A stretch of DNA of 64,000 bases from assembly GCA_016713125.1 (NCBI GenBank), contig JADJPT010000014.1:91666-155665 (forward strand), given 5' to 3'. The position numbers were made by a program, and so were the translations under genes. The notes beneath the pieces were generated by a model. That model made no database searches. It saw only the letters and a list, made by a program, of their open reading frames with translations, and was not told the origin of the DNA. This DNA comes from Betaproteobacteria bacterium (GTDB lineage Bacteria > Pseudomonadota > Gammaproteobacteria > Burkholderiales > SG8-39). Below are positions 1-8,564 of the stretch, one piece after another; the first letter of the stretch is position 1, and every line of letters starts with the position of its first letter.

Positions 1-540
1 TTAGCGGGGCCTGTCGGTCTATCTACCGGTACGACTTTCCTCCGGTCGAAATGAGGTACAGCGATTCGTTATACGGCAGCCTTGCAAACAACGTCGCATT
101 CTCCCGCGGCGCCAAGCACGACCCGCGACAGAGCAGGTTCACCCCTTGTGCTTCACACATAGCACTGCGCTAATCACCTCGTTCAAACCCGAGATGTCAG
201 GCATGGGCCCCGCGGCCAGTAGGCGGCCGGGGGCGCGGACCGATTATTACCTTTTCTTGGTCCCTCATCCCCGCCCAGCCAGACAAAGTAGCAGAAGGTA
301 TAGCGCGTTCGCGCTCAGCATGGCGTGGGCACGCTTGGTTCGTCACCAGAGGCCGAGCGAGTCAATCAGGTCCGCTAGCTTTGCCCCTCGGCGGCAGCCG
401 ATCTGCCGCCGCGATGTGCTTGCGCTCGCACCCACTCTTCGCATCGCGCTTTTTGGGGAATGTCGCGTTGCGTAGATGCCTGCGCGGCCCCCACTCCCGC
501 TCGCAGTTGTTAACAGGCATCCCCGAACACCTTCGCGCCG
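1..540. other. No gene recognised upstream of dusA
   Basis: I see no convincing gene here. Codon usage in all frames lacks the strong G/C third-position bias of the neighbouring genes, and the short open frames match nothing I recognise. A perfect 9-bp stem with a 5-nt loop (CGGCGGCAG / CTGCCGCCG) lies at 389-411. The segment could be the 3' flank of a gene outside the window or low-quality contig-edge sequence. No tRNA-like cloverleaf was found. Confidence 0.5.
389..411. terminator. GC-rich hairpin, possible terminator
   Basis: Perfect inverted repeat CGGCGGCAG, loop CCGAT, CTGCCGCCG. No T-run follows on the plus strand, so an intrinsic terminator is only a possibility. Confidence 0.25.
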
Positions 541-1494
541 ATGATGGACTGGACCGACCGCCATTGCCGTTACTACCTGCGGCTGATCGCGCCGCGCGCC
601 CTGCTCTATACCGAGATGGTGACCACCGGCGCGCTGATCCACGGCGACGTGCCGCGCCACCTCGACTACAGCGCCGAGGAGCATCCGCTGGCGCTGCAGC
701 TGGGCGGCTCGGAACCCGAGGACCTCGCACGCTGCGCGAAGCTGGCCGCGCAATGGGGCTACGACGAGATCAACCTGAACGTCGGCTGCCCCAGCGAACG
801 CGTGCAGCGCGGCGCCTTCGGCGCCTGCCTGATGGCCGAACCGCAGCTGGTGGCCGACTGCGTGGCCGCCATGCGCGCGGCCACCGCCCTGCCGGTCACC
901 GTCAAGCACCGCATCGGCATCGACGCCATCGAGGACTACGGCTACGTGCGCGATTTCGTCGGCACGGTGGCCGCCGCCGGCTGCACCACCTTCATCGTGC
1001 ACGCGCGCAACGCCGTGCTCAAAGGCCTCTCGCCGAAAGAGAACCGCGAGATCCCGCCGCTCAAGTACGACTACGTGCATCGCCTCAAGCGCGAGTTCCC
1101 CGCGCTCACCATCGTCATCAACGGCGGCATCACGCGCTGGGACGAGATCGAGGCCCAGCTCGCGCAGGTCGACGGCGTGATGCTCGGCCGCGCCGCCTAC
1201 CACGACAGCTACCTGCTGGCCGAAGCCGGGGCGCGCGTGTTCGGCGACCCCGCCGCGCCGCGCAGCCGCGCCGAGGTGGCGCTGGCCATGCACGCCTACG
1301 CCGGCCGCGTGGTGGCCGCCGGCGGCCTGCTGCGCTGGGTCACGCGCCACCTGCTCGGCCTGTACCACGGCCACCCGCGCGCGCGCGCCTGGCGCCGGCA
1401 GCTCTCCGACGCCCGCCTGCTGGCCGCCAACGACCCGGGACTGATCCTGCAGGCCCTGGACCTGGCCGAGAACCGCGGCCGGGCCGCCGCCTGA
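541..1494 (+). CDS. dusA: tRNA-dihydrouridine(20/20a) synthase DusA
   Basis: FMN-dependent enzyme that reduces uridines 20/20a in the tRNA D-loop using NADPH. The DusA signatures are clear: MMDWTDRHCRYYLR at the N-terminus, TEMVTTGALIHGD near residue 25, and NLNVGCPSERVQRG with the catalytic Cys at residue 83. The FMN phosphate region (VINGGI, then VDGVMLGRAAY) follows. The protein is 317 aa, slightly short. Homologues usually have a first beta-strand before the APMMDWTD box; here Ala-Pro codons lie upstream in frame but a TAA sits only 10 codons above the ATG. The N-terminus is therefore either truncated or altered by an indel. Family assignment is very secure; the start is not. Confidence 0.93.
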   Translation: MMDWTDRHCRYYLRLIAPRALLYTEMVTTGALIHGDVPRHLDYSAEEHPLALQLGGSEPEDLARCAKLAAQWGYDEINLNVGCPSERVQRGAFGACLMAEPQLVADCVAAMRAATALPVTVKHRIGIDAIEDYGYVRDFVGTVAAAGCTTFIVHARNAVLKGLSPKENREIPPLKYDYVHRLKREFPALTIVINGGITRWDEIEAQLAQVDGVMLGRAAYHDSYLLAEAGARVFGDPAAPRSRAEVALAMHAYAGRVVAAGGLLRWVTRHLLGLYHGHPRARAWRRQLSDARLLAANDPGLILQALDLAENRGRAAA

Positions 1495-1570
1495 CACAGC
1501 GCGCGCAGATGCACCGCCCCGGGGCGTCCGCGTTTCGCTGCCGGTCGCCCCGCGGCGCAAAACCCAGGCG

Positions 1571-1576
1571 TATGAT
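1571..1576 (+). promoter_or_regulatory. Candidate -10 box for the class II aldolase gene
   Basis: TATGAT stands out in the GC-rich dusA-aldolase gap and would place a start of transcription near 1583, followed by a CCGGAG ribosome site before the ATG at 1610. No good -35 hexamer is visible, so support is weak. Confidence 0.25.
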
Positions 1577-1609
1577 CGTCGGCAACTTTTCCCCCACCGG
1601 AGTCCGTCC

Positions 1610-2389
1610 ATGAGCGCCGTCCTGAAACCCAGCACCTCCCTGCGCGACCGCGTCAGCAAGGAAGAGTGGGATGTACGCGTCAACCTCGCCGCCGCCTACC
1701 AGGTGGCCGCGCAGTTCAAATGGACCGACTGGATCTTCACGCATTTCTCGGCGCGCGTGCCCGGCCCCGAGCACCATTTCCTGATCAACCCGTTCGGCCT
1801 GATGTTCGAGGAGATCACCGCCTCGACGCTGCTGAAGATCGACCAGGAAGGCAACGTGATCGAGGACCCGGTCGGCCTGGGCTACAACAAGGCCGGCTTC
1901 GTGATCCACGGCTGCATCCACGCCGCGCGCCCCGAGGCGCAGTGCGTGATCCACACCCACACCCGCGCCGGGGTGGCCGTCGCCGCCACCAAGGAAGGCC
2001 TGCTGCCGCTGTCGCAGCATTCGCTGCGCGTGATCAGCGAGCTCACCTACCACGACTACGAGGGCGTGGCCCTCGACCTGGACGAGCGCGTGCGCATGAC
2101 CGCCAACCTGGGCAAGACCAGCCGCGCCATGATGCTGCGCAACCACGGCCTGCTGACCCTGGGCGACTCGGTGCGCGAGGCCTTCGAGATCATGTATTAC
2201 CTGGAATGCGCCTGCCAGATCCAGGTCGACGCGCTGGCCGGCGGCCGCGAGCACGTCACGCTGATCCCGCAGGAGGTCATCGACCGCGGCGAGAAGCAGT
2301 TCAACCGCCCGGGCCGCGAATCGGTCGGCAAGGACTGGGCCGCGCTGCTGCGCATGCTCGACCGCCGCGGCATCCAGTACAAGGACTGA
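1610..2389 (+). CDS. Class II aldolase/adducin family protein
   Basis: Zinc-dependent aldolase or decarboxylase fold (araD/fucA/adducin superfamily), 259 aa, presumably cytosolic. The metal site is visible as VIHTHTRAG (His115, His117), and a third ligand is likely His179 in RNHGLLTLGD. The GYNKAGFVIHG segment before the HTH motif is typical of the subgroup often annotated as uncharacterised aldolase near organic-acid transporters. The ATG at 1610 has a CCGGAG-like ribosome site. The gene stands alone between dusA and a convergent lipoprotein gene, so the substrate cannot be inferred. Confidence 0.9.
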   Translation: MSAVLKPSTSLRDRVSKEEWDVRVNLAAAYQVAAQFKWTDWIFTHFSARVPGPEHHFLINPFGLMFEEITASTLLKIDQEGNVIEDPVGLGYNKAGFVIHGCIHAARPEAQCVIHTHTRAGVAVAATKEGLLPLSQHSLRVISELTYHDYEGVALDLDERVRMTANLGKTSRAMMLRNHGLLTLGDSVREAFEIMYYLECACQIQVDALAGGREHVTLIPQEVIDRGEKQFNRPGRESVGKDWAALLRMLDRRGIQYKD

Positions 2390-2394
2390 AGCGC

Positions 2395-2412
2395 CGCCCG
2401 CTGCGGCGGGCG
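2395..2412. terminator. Hairpin between convergent genes
   Basis: A GCCCGC/GCGGGC stem with a TGCG loop lies just after the aldolase stop codon and before the end of the convergent lipoprotein gene. No U-tract follows; it is probably a transcript-end structure. Confidence 0.3.
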
Positions 2413-2543
2413 ATTGCTGCCACTTTCAGGCGCCGTCTCCAGGCGTCATGCAGGCTGCAGGGCGGGAATACTGCCACCCCTCCGGGATACGGCGAGGCCG
2501 GACGAGGCGAGGCCAGGCGCAGCGCGCGCCGCCCGGCCGCGGA

Positions 2544-3260
2544 CTACCTGCGCACCAGCGCGTCTACCGCAGTCCGCAACCGCGCGAAGGCCGTCTCGCG
2601 GCTCTTCTTTTCCGCGGCCACCAGCGGGCCGTAGATCTCCTCCGGCTTCGGATCCGGGGCGAACAGCAGGAAGGCCTTGGCAATGTCCGCGCCCCAGCTG
2701 CGCTCGCCGCGCTCGGTGGCCTTGCCCACCGCCGTGCCGATGCGCCGGATCTGCGGGTCGAAGAAGATCAGCGTCACGTCCGTGGTGTACTCGGCTTCGA
2801 GCTTGGCCGGCGTGTTGCTGGTGGTGCCCTCCATGCCCACGTCCATGACCACCGCCACGTCCCGCCCCTGCTGGCGGAAGGCGGCGAAATCGTTCACCAC
2901 GGTCACGTTGCGAAAGCGCGGCCGCAGTTCGGCGAGCACCACGTCGACCAGCTGGCGGGGCCCCACCGATTCCTGCATGGTCTTGATGGCGCCGTAGCTG
3001 CCCGGCTCCCAGGAACGCACATAGCCTTCGAGGTACTGCTTGTTCTGCTCCTCGCGGGTCTTGAACTGCGTTTCCGAGCTGGTGCTGACGATCAGCGCCA
3101 GGCGCTTCTGCCCCGCCTGCTCCACCGTGCGCGTCGGCGAATCGACCAGCTTCACGCTGCCCAGCAGGTCGGCCAGCGGGTCGGTACGCGGCGCGGTCTG
3201 GTGGGCGCAACCGCCTGACAGCGCGGCAATCAGTGCGAGCGGCAGCAGCGGCTTGAGCAT
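2544..3260 (-). CDS. Putative lipoprotein of unknown function
   Basis: 238-aa protein with a lipoprotein signal: a short basic N-terminus (MLKPLLP), a hydrophobic stretch and a lipobox ending LSGGC at about residue 22, followed by polar sequence. It is therefore predicted to be membrane-anchored in the periplasm. The mature part contains RLALIVSTSSETQF and VVVMDVG segments that look like an alternating beta/alpha domain, but I recognise no catalytic motif. The internal ATG at 3260 was chosen over longer upstream frames because AGGAG sits 8-9 nt before it and the signal peptide starts there. Function unknown. Confidence 0.75.
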   Translation of the reverse strand: MLKPLLPLALIAALSGGCAHQTAPRTDPLADLLGSVKLVDSPTRTVEQAGQKRLALIVSTSSETQFKTREEQNKQYLEGYVRSWEPGSYGAIKTMQESVGPRQLVDVVLAELRPRFRNVTVVNDFAAFRQQGRDVAVVMDVGMEGTTSNTPAKLEAEYTTDVTLIFFDPQIRRIGTAVGKATERGERSWGADIAKAFLLFAPDPKPEEIYGPLVAAEKKSRETAFARLRTAVDALVRR

Positions 3261-3304
3261 TTTCTTAATCTCCTGGGCGGGGTTCGCGACGAAAGGAAGG
3301 GGAT

Positions 3305-3699
3305 CTACCACGCGAGACGCGGCACGCAATCCGACGGCGCGGTGGCGGATCGGCGGCAAACGTCGAGCGTGTTGTTGTAGGTCTGGCGCATCGAGCCGTA
3401 CTCCGCATAGCGCGGGTGGTTGCGGCAGGCGCGGTCGAGCAGGGCCAGCCGCTCGCGGATCATGTACATCGTGGTCTGGCTTGTCGGCACGGTGCTGGCG
3501 CTGGCGGGCCGGCGCTGGTTGATGCGGGTGAACTCCGCCTCCTGCCGGGCGTAGTCGGCTTCGCAGTTGCCGGAGGCGGGAGCCGCAGGCGCACCAGCAG
3601 CGATCCTCGGCCGGGCTTCCGCCCGCCGCCTGTGCTCTCCTTGTTCGCGAGTTCACATTCCTCGATCTGCAGGACCACCCGGGTCTCCGCGGCGGTCAT
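3305..3699 (-). pseudogene. Hypothetical protein, frameshifted
   Basis: Two coding-like pieces in different frames join to one plausible product. The N-terminal piece starts MTAAETRVVLQIEECELANK at 3699. The C-terminal piece ends near 3305 and contains CEADYARQEAEFTRINQRR and then MIRERLALLDRACRNHPRY. The intervening region (about 3575-3655) needs an indel to connect them. The Cys-rich, Arg/Glu-rich helical composition resembles small secreted proteins, but no family is recognised. It lies 22 bp downstream of the stop of the next gene upstream on the same strand and may once have been linked to it. It may be a sequencing artefact rather than a true pseudogene. Confidence 0.4.
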
Positions 3700-3721
3700 C
3701 CTCGAAATCACGTGGATTCGT

Positions 3722-5095
3722 TCAGGCTGCCCGCCTGGCGCCGGCGCTCCAGCACCGCTCCCGGGACCGCGCACGTCCCTGGGCGATAAAGCGCCGATGG
3801 ATCTCGCTGAAATGCTGGGTCGCCTTTCCCGTGTGGTCGGCCGCAACGCGCCCGACGGCTCCCGGGCAAAGCCGCTGAGCCTGGATGAACCTCTGCAGCA
3901 GGCCGGGATCGGGCGCACATCCGCCGCCGGACGTTGACCCTGCCGACACGGGCGTGGAGGACGCAGGCGCGACCGCCGGCAGGCGCGCCTGCCGCTCGGC
4001 CTCGGCCGCGGCTCGCCTGCGCTCCGCCTCGGCCTCCGCTGCGATCAGCCGGTCGGCGTCCGCAATCTGCACCGAGGCCTGGCCGGCCTTCGCGCACGCG
4101 CCCTCGAACAAGGCCTTGCGCTGTCGTGCCGCCTGGATGCCGGCCGTGCCGACGGCGCTGCCGCGCCGCGCGCATTCCGCATCGAGTTCCGCCGACGGGG
4201 TCGCCGTCAGGCGGCGAAAACGTTCCTCCTCCTCGCGCCGCCTTTCCTCGGCTTCGCGCTGGCGCTGACGCTGGTCCTCGCGTGCGATCGCCTCGCTTGC
4301 AAGGCTGTTTCCCAGCCCCGCCCCCGGCCGGGTCGGCAGCGCGCCCAGGTCGGGCGGTGCCTCCGCCTCCGGGGGCTTGGGCGCCTGTACCGGTTTGCAC
4401 ACCAGGTTGACCGCCTGCACGAATCGAACCCGGTCGATGATGTCGCCCTGCCCGGTGGTGCCATTGGGGGAATTGACGATTTCGCAGTTTTCCCCTGCAG
4501 GCTGGCGCTCGATGCTCACCATGTAACCCGTGCCTGCGGCGAACCAGGGCGTGAACTCATAGCCGCCGGTGGAAATCACCTCGACGAACGCCACTTCTTC
4601 CGGGTTCTGCGTGTGCAGCTTGAGGCGCAGGCCCGCCCCGCCTTCCCTCGGCGTCGGATCCTTGCCGCTCACTTCGCCGCCGATGAAGTACGAGCCGCTG
4701 ACGGTGATGCAGGGCGCGATGCGCACCTCGGCTTCGCCTGCGCTTCTGACGAGCCTTTCCCCAAAGCCACCCCGGTCCCTGGAGCGCTGGCCGGCGATCG
4801 TCGACCACACGGTGACCTTGGCTTCGGTGGGCGCAGGGCGGGTGCCCTTCCGCATCTTGAGCCTGAACGTGCCGTCCCACTCGGTCTTGGTCCAGCCGTT
4901 CTGGCCGCTGAAGCGGGCGCCGCCCTGGTAGTTCGTGCCTTCCAGTTCGACCTCGGCGCCGCGTACCGGCCTGCCGGCGATGTCGCGCGCGCAACCGATG
5001 ACCTCGACCTGCTCGTCGCGTGCGTGCACGCCTCCGGCGCCCATCAGCAACGCCAGCGCACAGCCGCCCAGGAACAGCACCCCCCGATGCTTCAT
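3722..5095 (-). CDS. Secreted protein with carboxypeptidase-regulatory-like domain and coiled coil
   Basis: 457 aa. The signal peptide (MKHRGVLFLGGCALALLMGA, cut after VHA) predicts export. Residues about 30-110 form a beta-rich module (GCARDIAGRPVRGAEVELEG, later WDGTFRLKM) typical of carboxypeptidase regulatory-like or Ig-like bacterial domains, and a second beta-rich segment reaches about residue 240. Residues about 270-380 are an Arg/Glu/Ala-rich coiled coil (QREAEERRREEEERFRR) with scattered Cys. The C-terminal 60 residues lose family-like character and may be out of frame. No enzyme motif is visible. The adjacent downstream fragment may belong to the same ancestral gene. Confidence 0.65.
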   Translation of the reverse strand: MKHRGVLFLGGCALALLMGAGGVHARDEQVEVIGCARDIAGRPVRGAEVELEGTNYQGGARFSGQNGWTKTEWDGTFRLKMRKGTRPAPTEAKVTVWSTIAGQRSRDRGGFGERLVRSAGEAEVRIAPCITVSGSYFIGGEVSGKDPTPREGGAGLRLKLHTQNPEEVAFVEVISTGGYEFTPWFAAGTGYMVSIERQPAGENCEIVNSPNGTTGQGDIIDRVRFVQAVNLVCKPVQAPKPPEAEAPPDLGALPTRPGAGLGNSLASEAIAREDQRQRQREAEERRREEEERFRRLTATPSAELDAECARRGSAVGTAGIQAARQRKALFEGACAKAGQASVQIADADRLIAAEAEAERRRAAAEAERQARLPAVAPASSTPVSAGSTSGGGCAPDPGLLQRFIQAQRLCPGAVGRVAADHTGKATQHFSEIHRRFIAQGRARSRERCWSAGARRAA

Positions 5096-5156
5096 GCCGG
5101 TACTTTGTTGTTTGTTGTTGTCTGCCGAGAAACGCTTTCTACCACGACCCGGTTGA

Positions 5157-5456
5157 CTAGAACCTGTCCTTGCGCATCACCCCCACCTCCGACACCCACA
5201 CCACCAGCTGGTGGCCGGCCTCGTTGAGCGCCGCGAGCGCCTCGATCAGCGGCTGCTCGTCGGCCAGCAGGGCCATGAACAGGATGTTGCTGTCGGCGCC
5301 CAGCGCACCGGATTGCACGCCGGCGTGCCCCCAGCCGCGCGCGTCGACCACGGTGTAGCCGGTCGCGCCGTTCTTCTTCGCGATCTCGGCCAGGCGCGCC
5401 TCCAGCGCCGCGTTGGCCACCACGTTCACCATCTTCTTGGCATGCAGTTGCGTCAT
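5157..5456 (-). CDS. sbtB: PII-like protein SbtB (bicarbonate transporter regulator)
   Basis: Small 99-aa protein with the PII-like ferredoxin fold pattern: an N-terminal strand/helix (VNVVANAALEARLAEIAKK), a T-loop-like GWGHAGVQSGALGADSN segment and a C-terminal strand (HQLVVWVSEV). SbtB proteins bind adenine nucleotides and gate the SbtA bicarbonate transporter. The gene sits 15 bp downstream of an sbtA-like gene on the same strand, which is the main support for the role. No C-terminal Cys-containing R-loop is present. Confidence 0.75.
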   Translation of the reverse strand: MTQLHAKKMVNVVANAALEARLAEIAKKNGATGYTVVDARGWGHAGVQSGALGADSNILFMALLADEQPLIEALAALNEAGHQLVVWVSEVGVMRKDRF

Positions 5457-5471
5457 CGGGAGCCTCGGGAA

Positions 5472-6476
5472 TCAGGAAGCGAGCCGCGCCGCCAGCGCGT
5501 AATACAACGGAATGCCCAGCACCACGTTGAACGGGAAGGTGATGCCCAGCGAGAGCGTGAGGTAGAAGGACGGGTTGGCCTCGGGAATGGCCAGGCGCAC
5601 CGCCGGCGGCACCGCGATGTACGAGGCGCTGGCGCCGAGCACCGCGACCAGCAGCGTGCCGCCCGGCCCGTACCCCAGCCAGGCGTGGCCGACGGCCAGC
5701 CCGATCGCCCCGCCCAGCAGCGGCATGCCGATGCCGAACGCGGCCAGTCGCAGGCCCACGGCGCGGAACTCGGCCAGGCGACGCGCCGCCTCCAGGCCCA
5801 TCTCGAGCAGGAACAGGCACAGCGCGCCCATGAACACGCCTTCGAAGAACGGCTTCACCGAGGCGTAGCTGCGCTCGGTGATCAGCGCGCCGATCGCCAT
5901 GCTGCCGAGCAGCAGCAGCACGCTGCCGTGCGTGAAGGCGTCGGCCAGCAGGCCGCGCATGCCGGCCAACGGACCATGCGCGCCGGCCGCGCCGGCGGGC
6001 GGCGGCTTGCGCTGCGGCTCGCTGCGCCGTGCGTACTGCGCCAGCAGCAGCGCCACCAGGATGGCCGGCGACTCCATCACCGCCAGCATCACCACCGTGG
6101 TCCCCTCGTAGGGCAGCTCGCGCGCCTGCAGCCAGGCCACCGCGGCGAGGAAGGTGCCGGCGCTGACCGAACCGTAGTGCGCGGCGATGGCCGCGGCGTT
6201 GTAGCGGTCGAGGCGGCAGAGCCGGCGCAGCAGCGCGTAGCCGATCAGCGGCAGGCCGAAGCCGAGCAGCGCGGCGGCCAGCACGGCATGCAGGGCCGTG
6301 CCCAGCGCGGCCTGCCCCAGTTCCGCGCCGCCGTGCAGGCCGATGCCGGCCAGCAGGTAGATCGACAGGGCCTTGGACGCCTCGCCGGGAAACTTGAAAT
6401 CCGAACCGACCAGCTGCATGAACACGCCGAGCGCGAAGAACAGCACCGGCGCGACCAGCAGGCTGGACAGGTCCAT
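5472..6476 (-). CDS. sbtA: Sodium-dependent bicarbonate transport family permease SbtA
   Basis: 334-aa integral membrane protein with about ten hydrophobic segments arranged as two inverted halves. Typical SbtA features are GSDFKFPGEASKALSIYLLA near residue 25, AAHYGSVSAGTFLAA near 105, the MESPAILVAL stretch and the late ASASYIAVPPAVRLAIPEAN motif. It should import bicarbonate with sodium. The loop between the halves (residues about 160-175, RRSEPQRKPPPAG) is short. No carboxysome or RuBisCO genes are in the window, so supply for carboxylases or pH homeostasis is a possible role. It is co-directional with sbtB. Confidence 0.85.
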   Translation of the reverse strand: MDLSSLLVAPVLFFALGVFMQLVGSDFKFPGEASKALSIYLLAGIGLHGGAELGQAALGTALHAVLAAALLGFGLPLIGYALLRRLCRLDRYNAAAIAAHYGSVSAGTFLAAVAWLQARELPYEGTTVVMLAVMESPAILVALLLAQYARRSEPQRKPPPAGAAGAHGPLAGMRGLLADAFTHGSVLLLLGSMAIGALITERSYASVKPFFEGVFMGALCLFLLEMGLEAARRLAEFRAVGLRLAAFGIGMPLLGGAIGLAVGHAWLGYGPGGTLLVAVLGASASYIAVPPAVRLAIPEANPSFYLTLSLGITFPFNVVLGIPLYYALAARLAS

Positions 6477-6480
6477 TGCG

Positions 6481-7683
6481 CTAGGCGTTGCGCTTCGCCG
6501 GCAGGCGCAGCACGGTCAGGATGGTGATGGCGATCACCGCCACGGCGGTGAAGAACACCGCACGCGGGCTGTCGATGTCCATCAGCCAGCCGAAGTACAC
6601 GGGTGCCACGATGGAGCCCAGGTCGAGGCCCGAATAAACGAAGCCGTACACCGCGCCGGCCGAACCCGGCGGCGTGGTCTTGCGCACGATCAGGTCGCGC
6701 GAAGGCTGGGTCATGCCGCTGGCGAAGCCGGCGATGGCGAACAGCACCGGCAGCAGGGTGCCCGGCAGCCAGACCAGCGCCACCACCAGCATGGCCAGGG
6801 CGCTCACCGCCATGCCGCCGGCCGCGACGCGCTCGGGCGGGATGCCCTTGCCGGCGATGAAGCCGCCGGTGAAGATGCCGGCCGCCCCGCCCAGCATGTA
6901 GGCGGTCAGCGTGCTCGAGGCCAGCGCCGCCGAGATCCCGTAGGTGGCGATCATCGGCGAGCCGCCGAAGGTCTGCACGGCGATGCACACGATGCCGCGC
7001 AGCACGAAATACGCGAAGCACATCAGCACCGGCGCGGACAGCAGGCGCTGCACGTCCTCGCGCACGTTGCGCGGCTTGCCGTCGGCGCGCGCGTGGCTGA
7101 CCGGCACCTCGATCCAGTCGCGGCCGATGAAGGCCATCGCCACCACCACGGCGCCCAGCGCCGCCCCGGCGAGCAGGGCCGCGTTCCAGCCCCACACCGA
7201 GGCCACCGCCACGCTGAAGATGGGCGTCAGCGCATAGCCGAAGTTGCCGGCGATGCTGTGCGTGCTGTAGGCGTGGCCGATGCGCACCGGATTGACGCGC
7301 GCATTGAGGATCGCCAGGTCGCTGGGATGGAACACGCTGTTGCCCAGGCCGCCGACCACCGCCGCGACGATCAGCATGGCGTAGTTCTGCGCCAGGCCGG
7401 CGATCAGCGCGCCGAGCACGCACAGCACCAGGCCCGCGGTCAGCACGCGGCGCGCGCCGAAGCGGTCCACCGCGAAGCCGGCCAGGGTCTGGCACACGCC
7501 GGACACCGCGTAGAAGATGCCGGTGGTCAGGCCCAGCGCCGCGTAGCTGACGCCGAGGTCGTCCTTGATGATCGGGAACAGCGGCGCGACGTTGAGCTGC
7601 AGGAAGTGCGACAGCGCGTGCGCCACCGACACCAGGCTGATGGTGCGCGCATCGGCGCGCAGCGTGCCGGCCTGGGCGCTCAT
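6481..7683 (-). CDS. MFS transporter
   Basis: 400-aa major facilitator with 12 predicted membrane segments. The motif DRFGARRVLTAGL follows segment 2, and the second half contains FASGMTQPSRDLIVRKTTPPG and a final helix VFFTAVAVIAITILTV. The group resembles drug or organic-anion efflux permeases. The ATG at 7683 overlaps the expected stop of the hydrolase gene (ATGA), so both are probably cotranscribed. As the sequence stands the two are in one continuous frame because of an apparent 2-base deletion; see the hydrolase entry. Substrate unknown. Confidence 0.85.
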   Translation of the reverse strand: MSAQAGTLRADARTISLVSVAHALSHFLQLNVAPLFPIIKDDLGVSYAALGLTTGIFYAVSGVCQTLAGFAVDRFGARRVLTAGLVLCVLGALIAGLAQNYAMLIVAAVVGGLGNSVFHPSDLAILNARVNPVRIGHAYSTHSIAGNFGYALTPIFSVAVASVWGWNAALLAGAALGAVVVAMAFIGRDWIEVPVSHARADGKPRNVREDVQRLLSAPVLMCFAYFVLRGIVCIAVQTFGGSPMIATYGISAALASSTLTAYMLGGAAGIFTGGFIAGKGIPPERVAAGGMAVSALAMLVVALVWLPGTLLPVLFAIAGFASGMTQPSRDLIVRKTTPPGSAGAVYGFVYSGLDLGSIVAPVYFGWLMDIDSPRAVFFTAVAVIAITILTVLRLPAKRNA

Positions 7684-8457
7684 GCCGGGACCTCGCAGAC
7701 CTGCCCGACGAAGCGCCACCGCCGCCAGCGTCTTCTCGGGCTGCTCGCGAAACGGCGTGTGTGCGCAGTCCTCGAGCTTCAGCAGTTCGCAGGGTCCGCC
7801 GACTTTCGCCGCGATCGAATCAAGATGTGCCATGGTGCCGTATGCGTCCTCGTAGCCCTGTATCGCCAGCACCGGACAGCGTATGCCGGGCAGATAGTCC
7901 TCGATGTTCCAATCCCGGAACGCGGGCGAAAGCCAGACGTCGTTCCAGCCGTAGAAGGTCTTTGCCGCGTCGCGATGGTACTTGCCCAGGCGCGCCGGCA
8001 GGTCGGTGGTCTCGAAGGCCTGCTTTGCGGCGAGGATGCCTTCGATGTTCTTGTCCTCGAACAGCACGTGCGGGGCCATCACCGCCACGCCGCGCACCTC
8101 GCCCGCCCACTGCGGGCTGCCGGCATGGATCAAAGCGATCGAGGCGCCGTCGCTGTGGCCGATCAGGATCGGCCGCGCGATGCCCAGGCTGCCCAGCAGT
8201 TCGGGCAGCGCCTGCTGCGCCTCGGCGTGCATGAAATCGACCGCGCGCGGCGCCTCGAGCACGTCGGACTGACCGTAGCCATAGCGCGCGTACAGCAGCG
8301 CGGAGCAGCCGGTGGCCGCCACCAGCTTGTGCGGAAAATCGCGCCACTGCCCGATCGAGCCCAGGCCCTCGTGCAGGAACACCATCGCCGGTCTGGCCGG
8401 ATCGGCTTCGATGCGCTGGTACTCGAGATTGCGGCCGGCGGCGGTGACGAACGGCAT
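7680..8457 (-). CDS. Alpha/beta hydrolase, frameshifted near its 3' end
   Basis: About 258 aa. The fold signatures are the oxyanion-hole HEGLGSIGQW near residue 29, the nucleophile elbow IGHSDGAS (Ser near residue 98), an acid in the IQGYEDAYG segment and the catalytic His in EDCAHTPFREQP near 244. After PEKTLAAVA the frame runs straight into the MFS gene. Reading GCGCGC where the sequence has GCGC near 7715 gives RFVGQVCEVPA and a TGA overlapping the MFS ATG, the usual family ending. The apparent hydrolase-MFS fusion is therefore most likely an indel error. Confidence 0.8.
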
Positions 8458-8553
8458 GGATCAGCTGGAGGAAAAACGGCGCCCAGAATATCACGCGCAC
8501 AGCAGCCATATCCCCTCTGCGCGTGGGCGTTTCGCCCGCCTCCCGCCAGGCCG

Positions 8554-8559
8554 GATAAT
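8554..8559 (+). promoter_or_regulatory. Candidate -10 box directly before the DMT exporter start
   Basis: GATAAT ends 5 nt before the ATG at 8565. Transcription would begin at or next to the start codon, giving a leaderless mRNA; no Shine-Dalgarno sequence is present. TTCGCC, 17 bp upstream, is only a weak -35. Confidence 0.35.
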
Positions 8560-8564
8560 GCGCG

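Noticed and set aside
170..195. T-arm-like CTCGTTCAAACCCGAG suggesting a tRNA
   Set aside because: Stem and loop lengths are wrong and no acceptor, D or anticodon arms can be formed around it.
146..475. 109-codon frame starting MCFTHSTALITS
   Set aside because: No third-position bias, no ribosome site and no recognisable domain.
6481..8457. A single 658-codon hydrolase-MFS fusion protein
   Set aside because: A 2-base change at GCGC near 7715 restores the normal hydrolase C-terminus and a stop overlapping the transporter ATG, so the fusion is best explained as an indel error.
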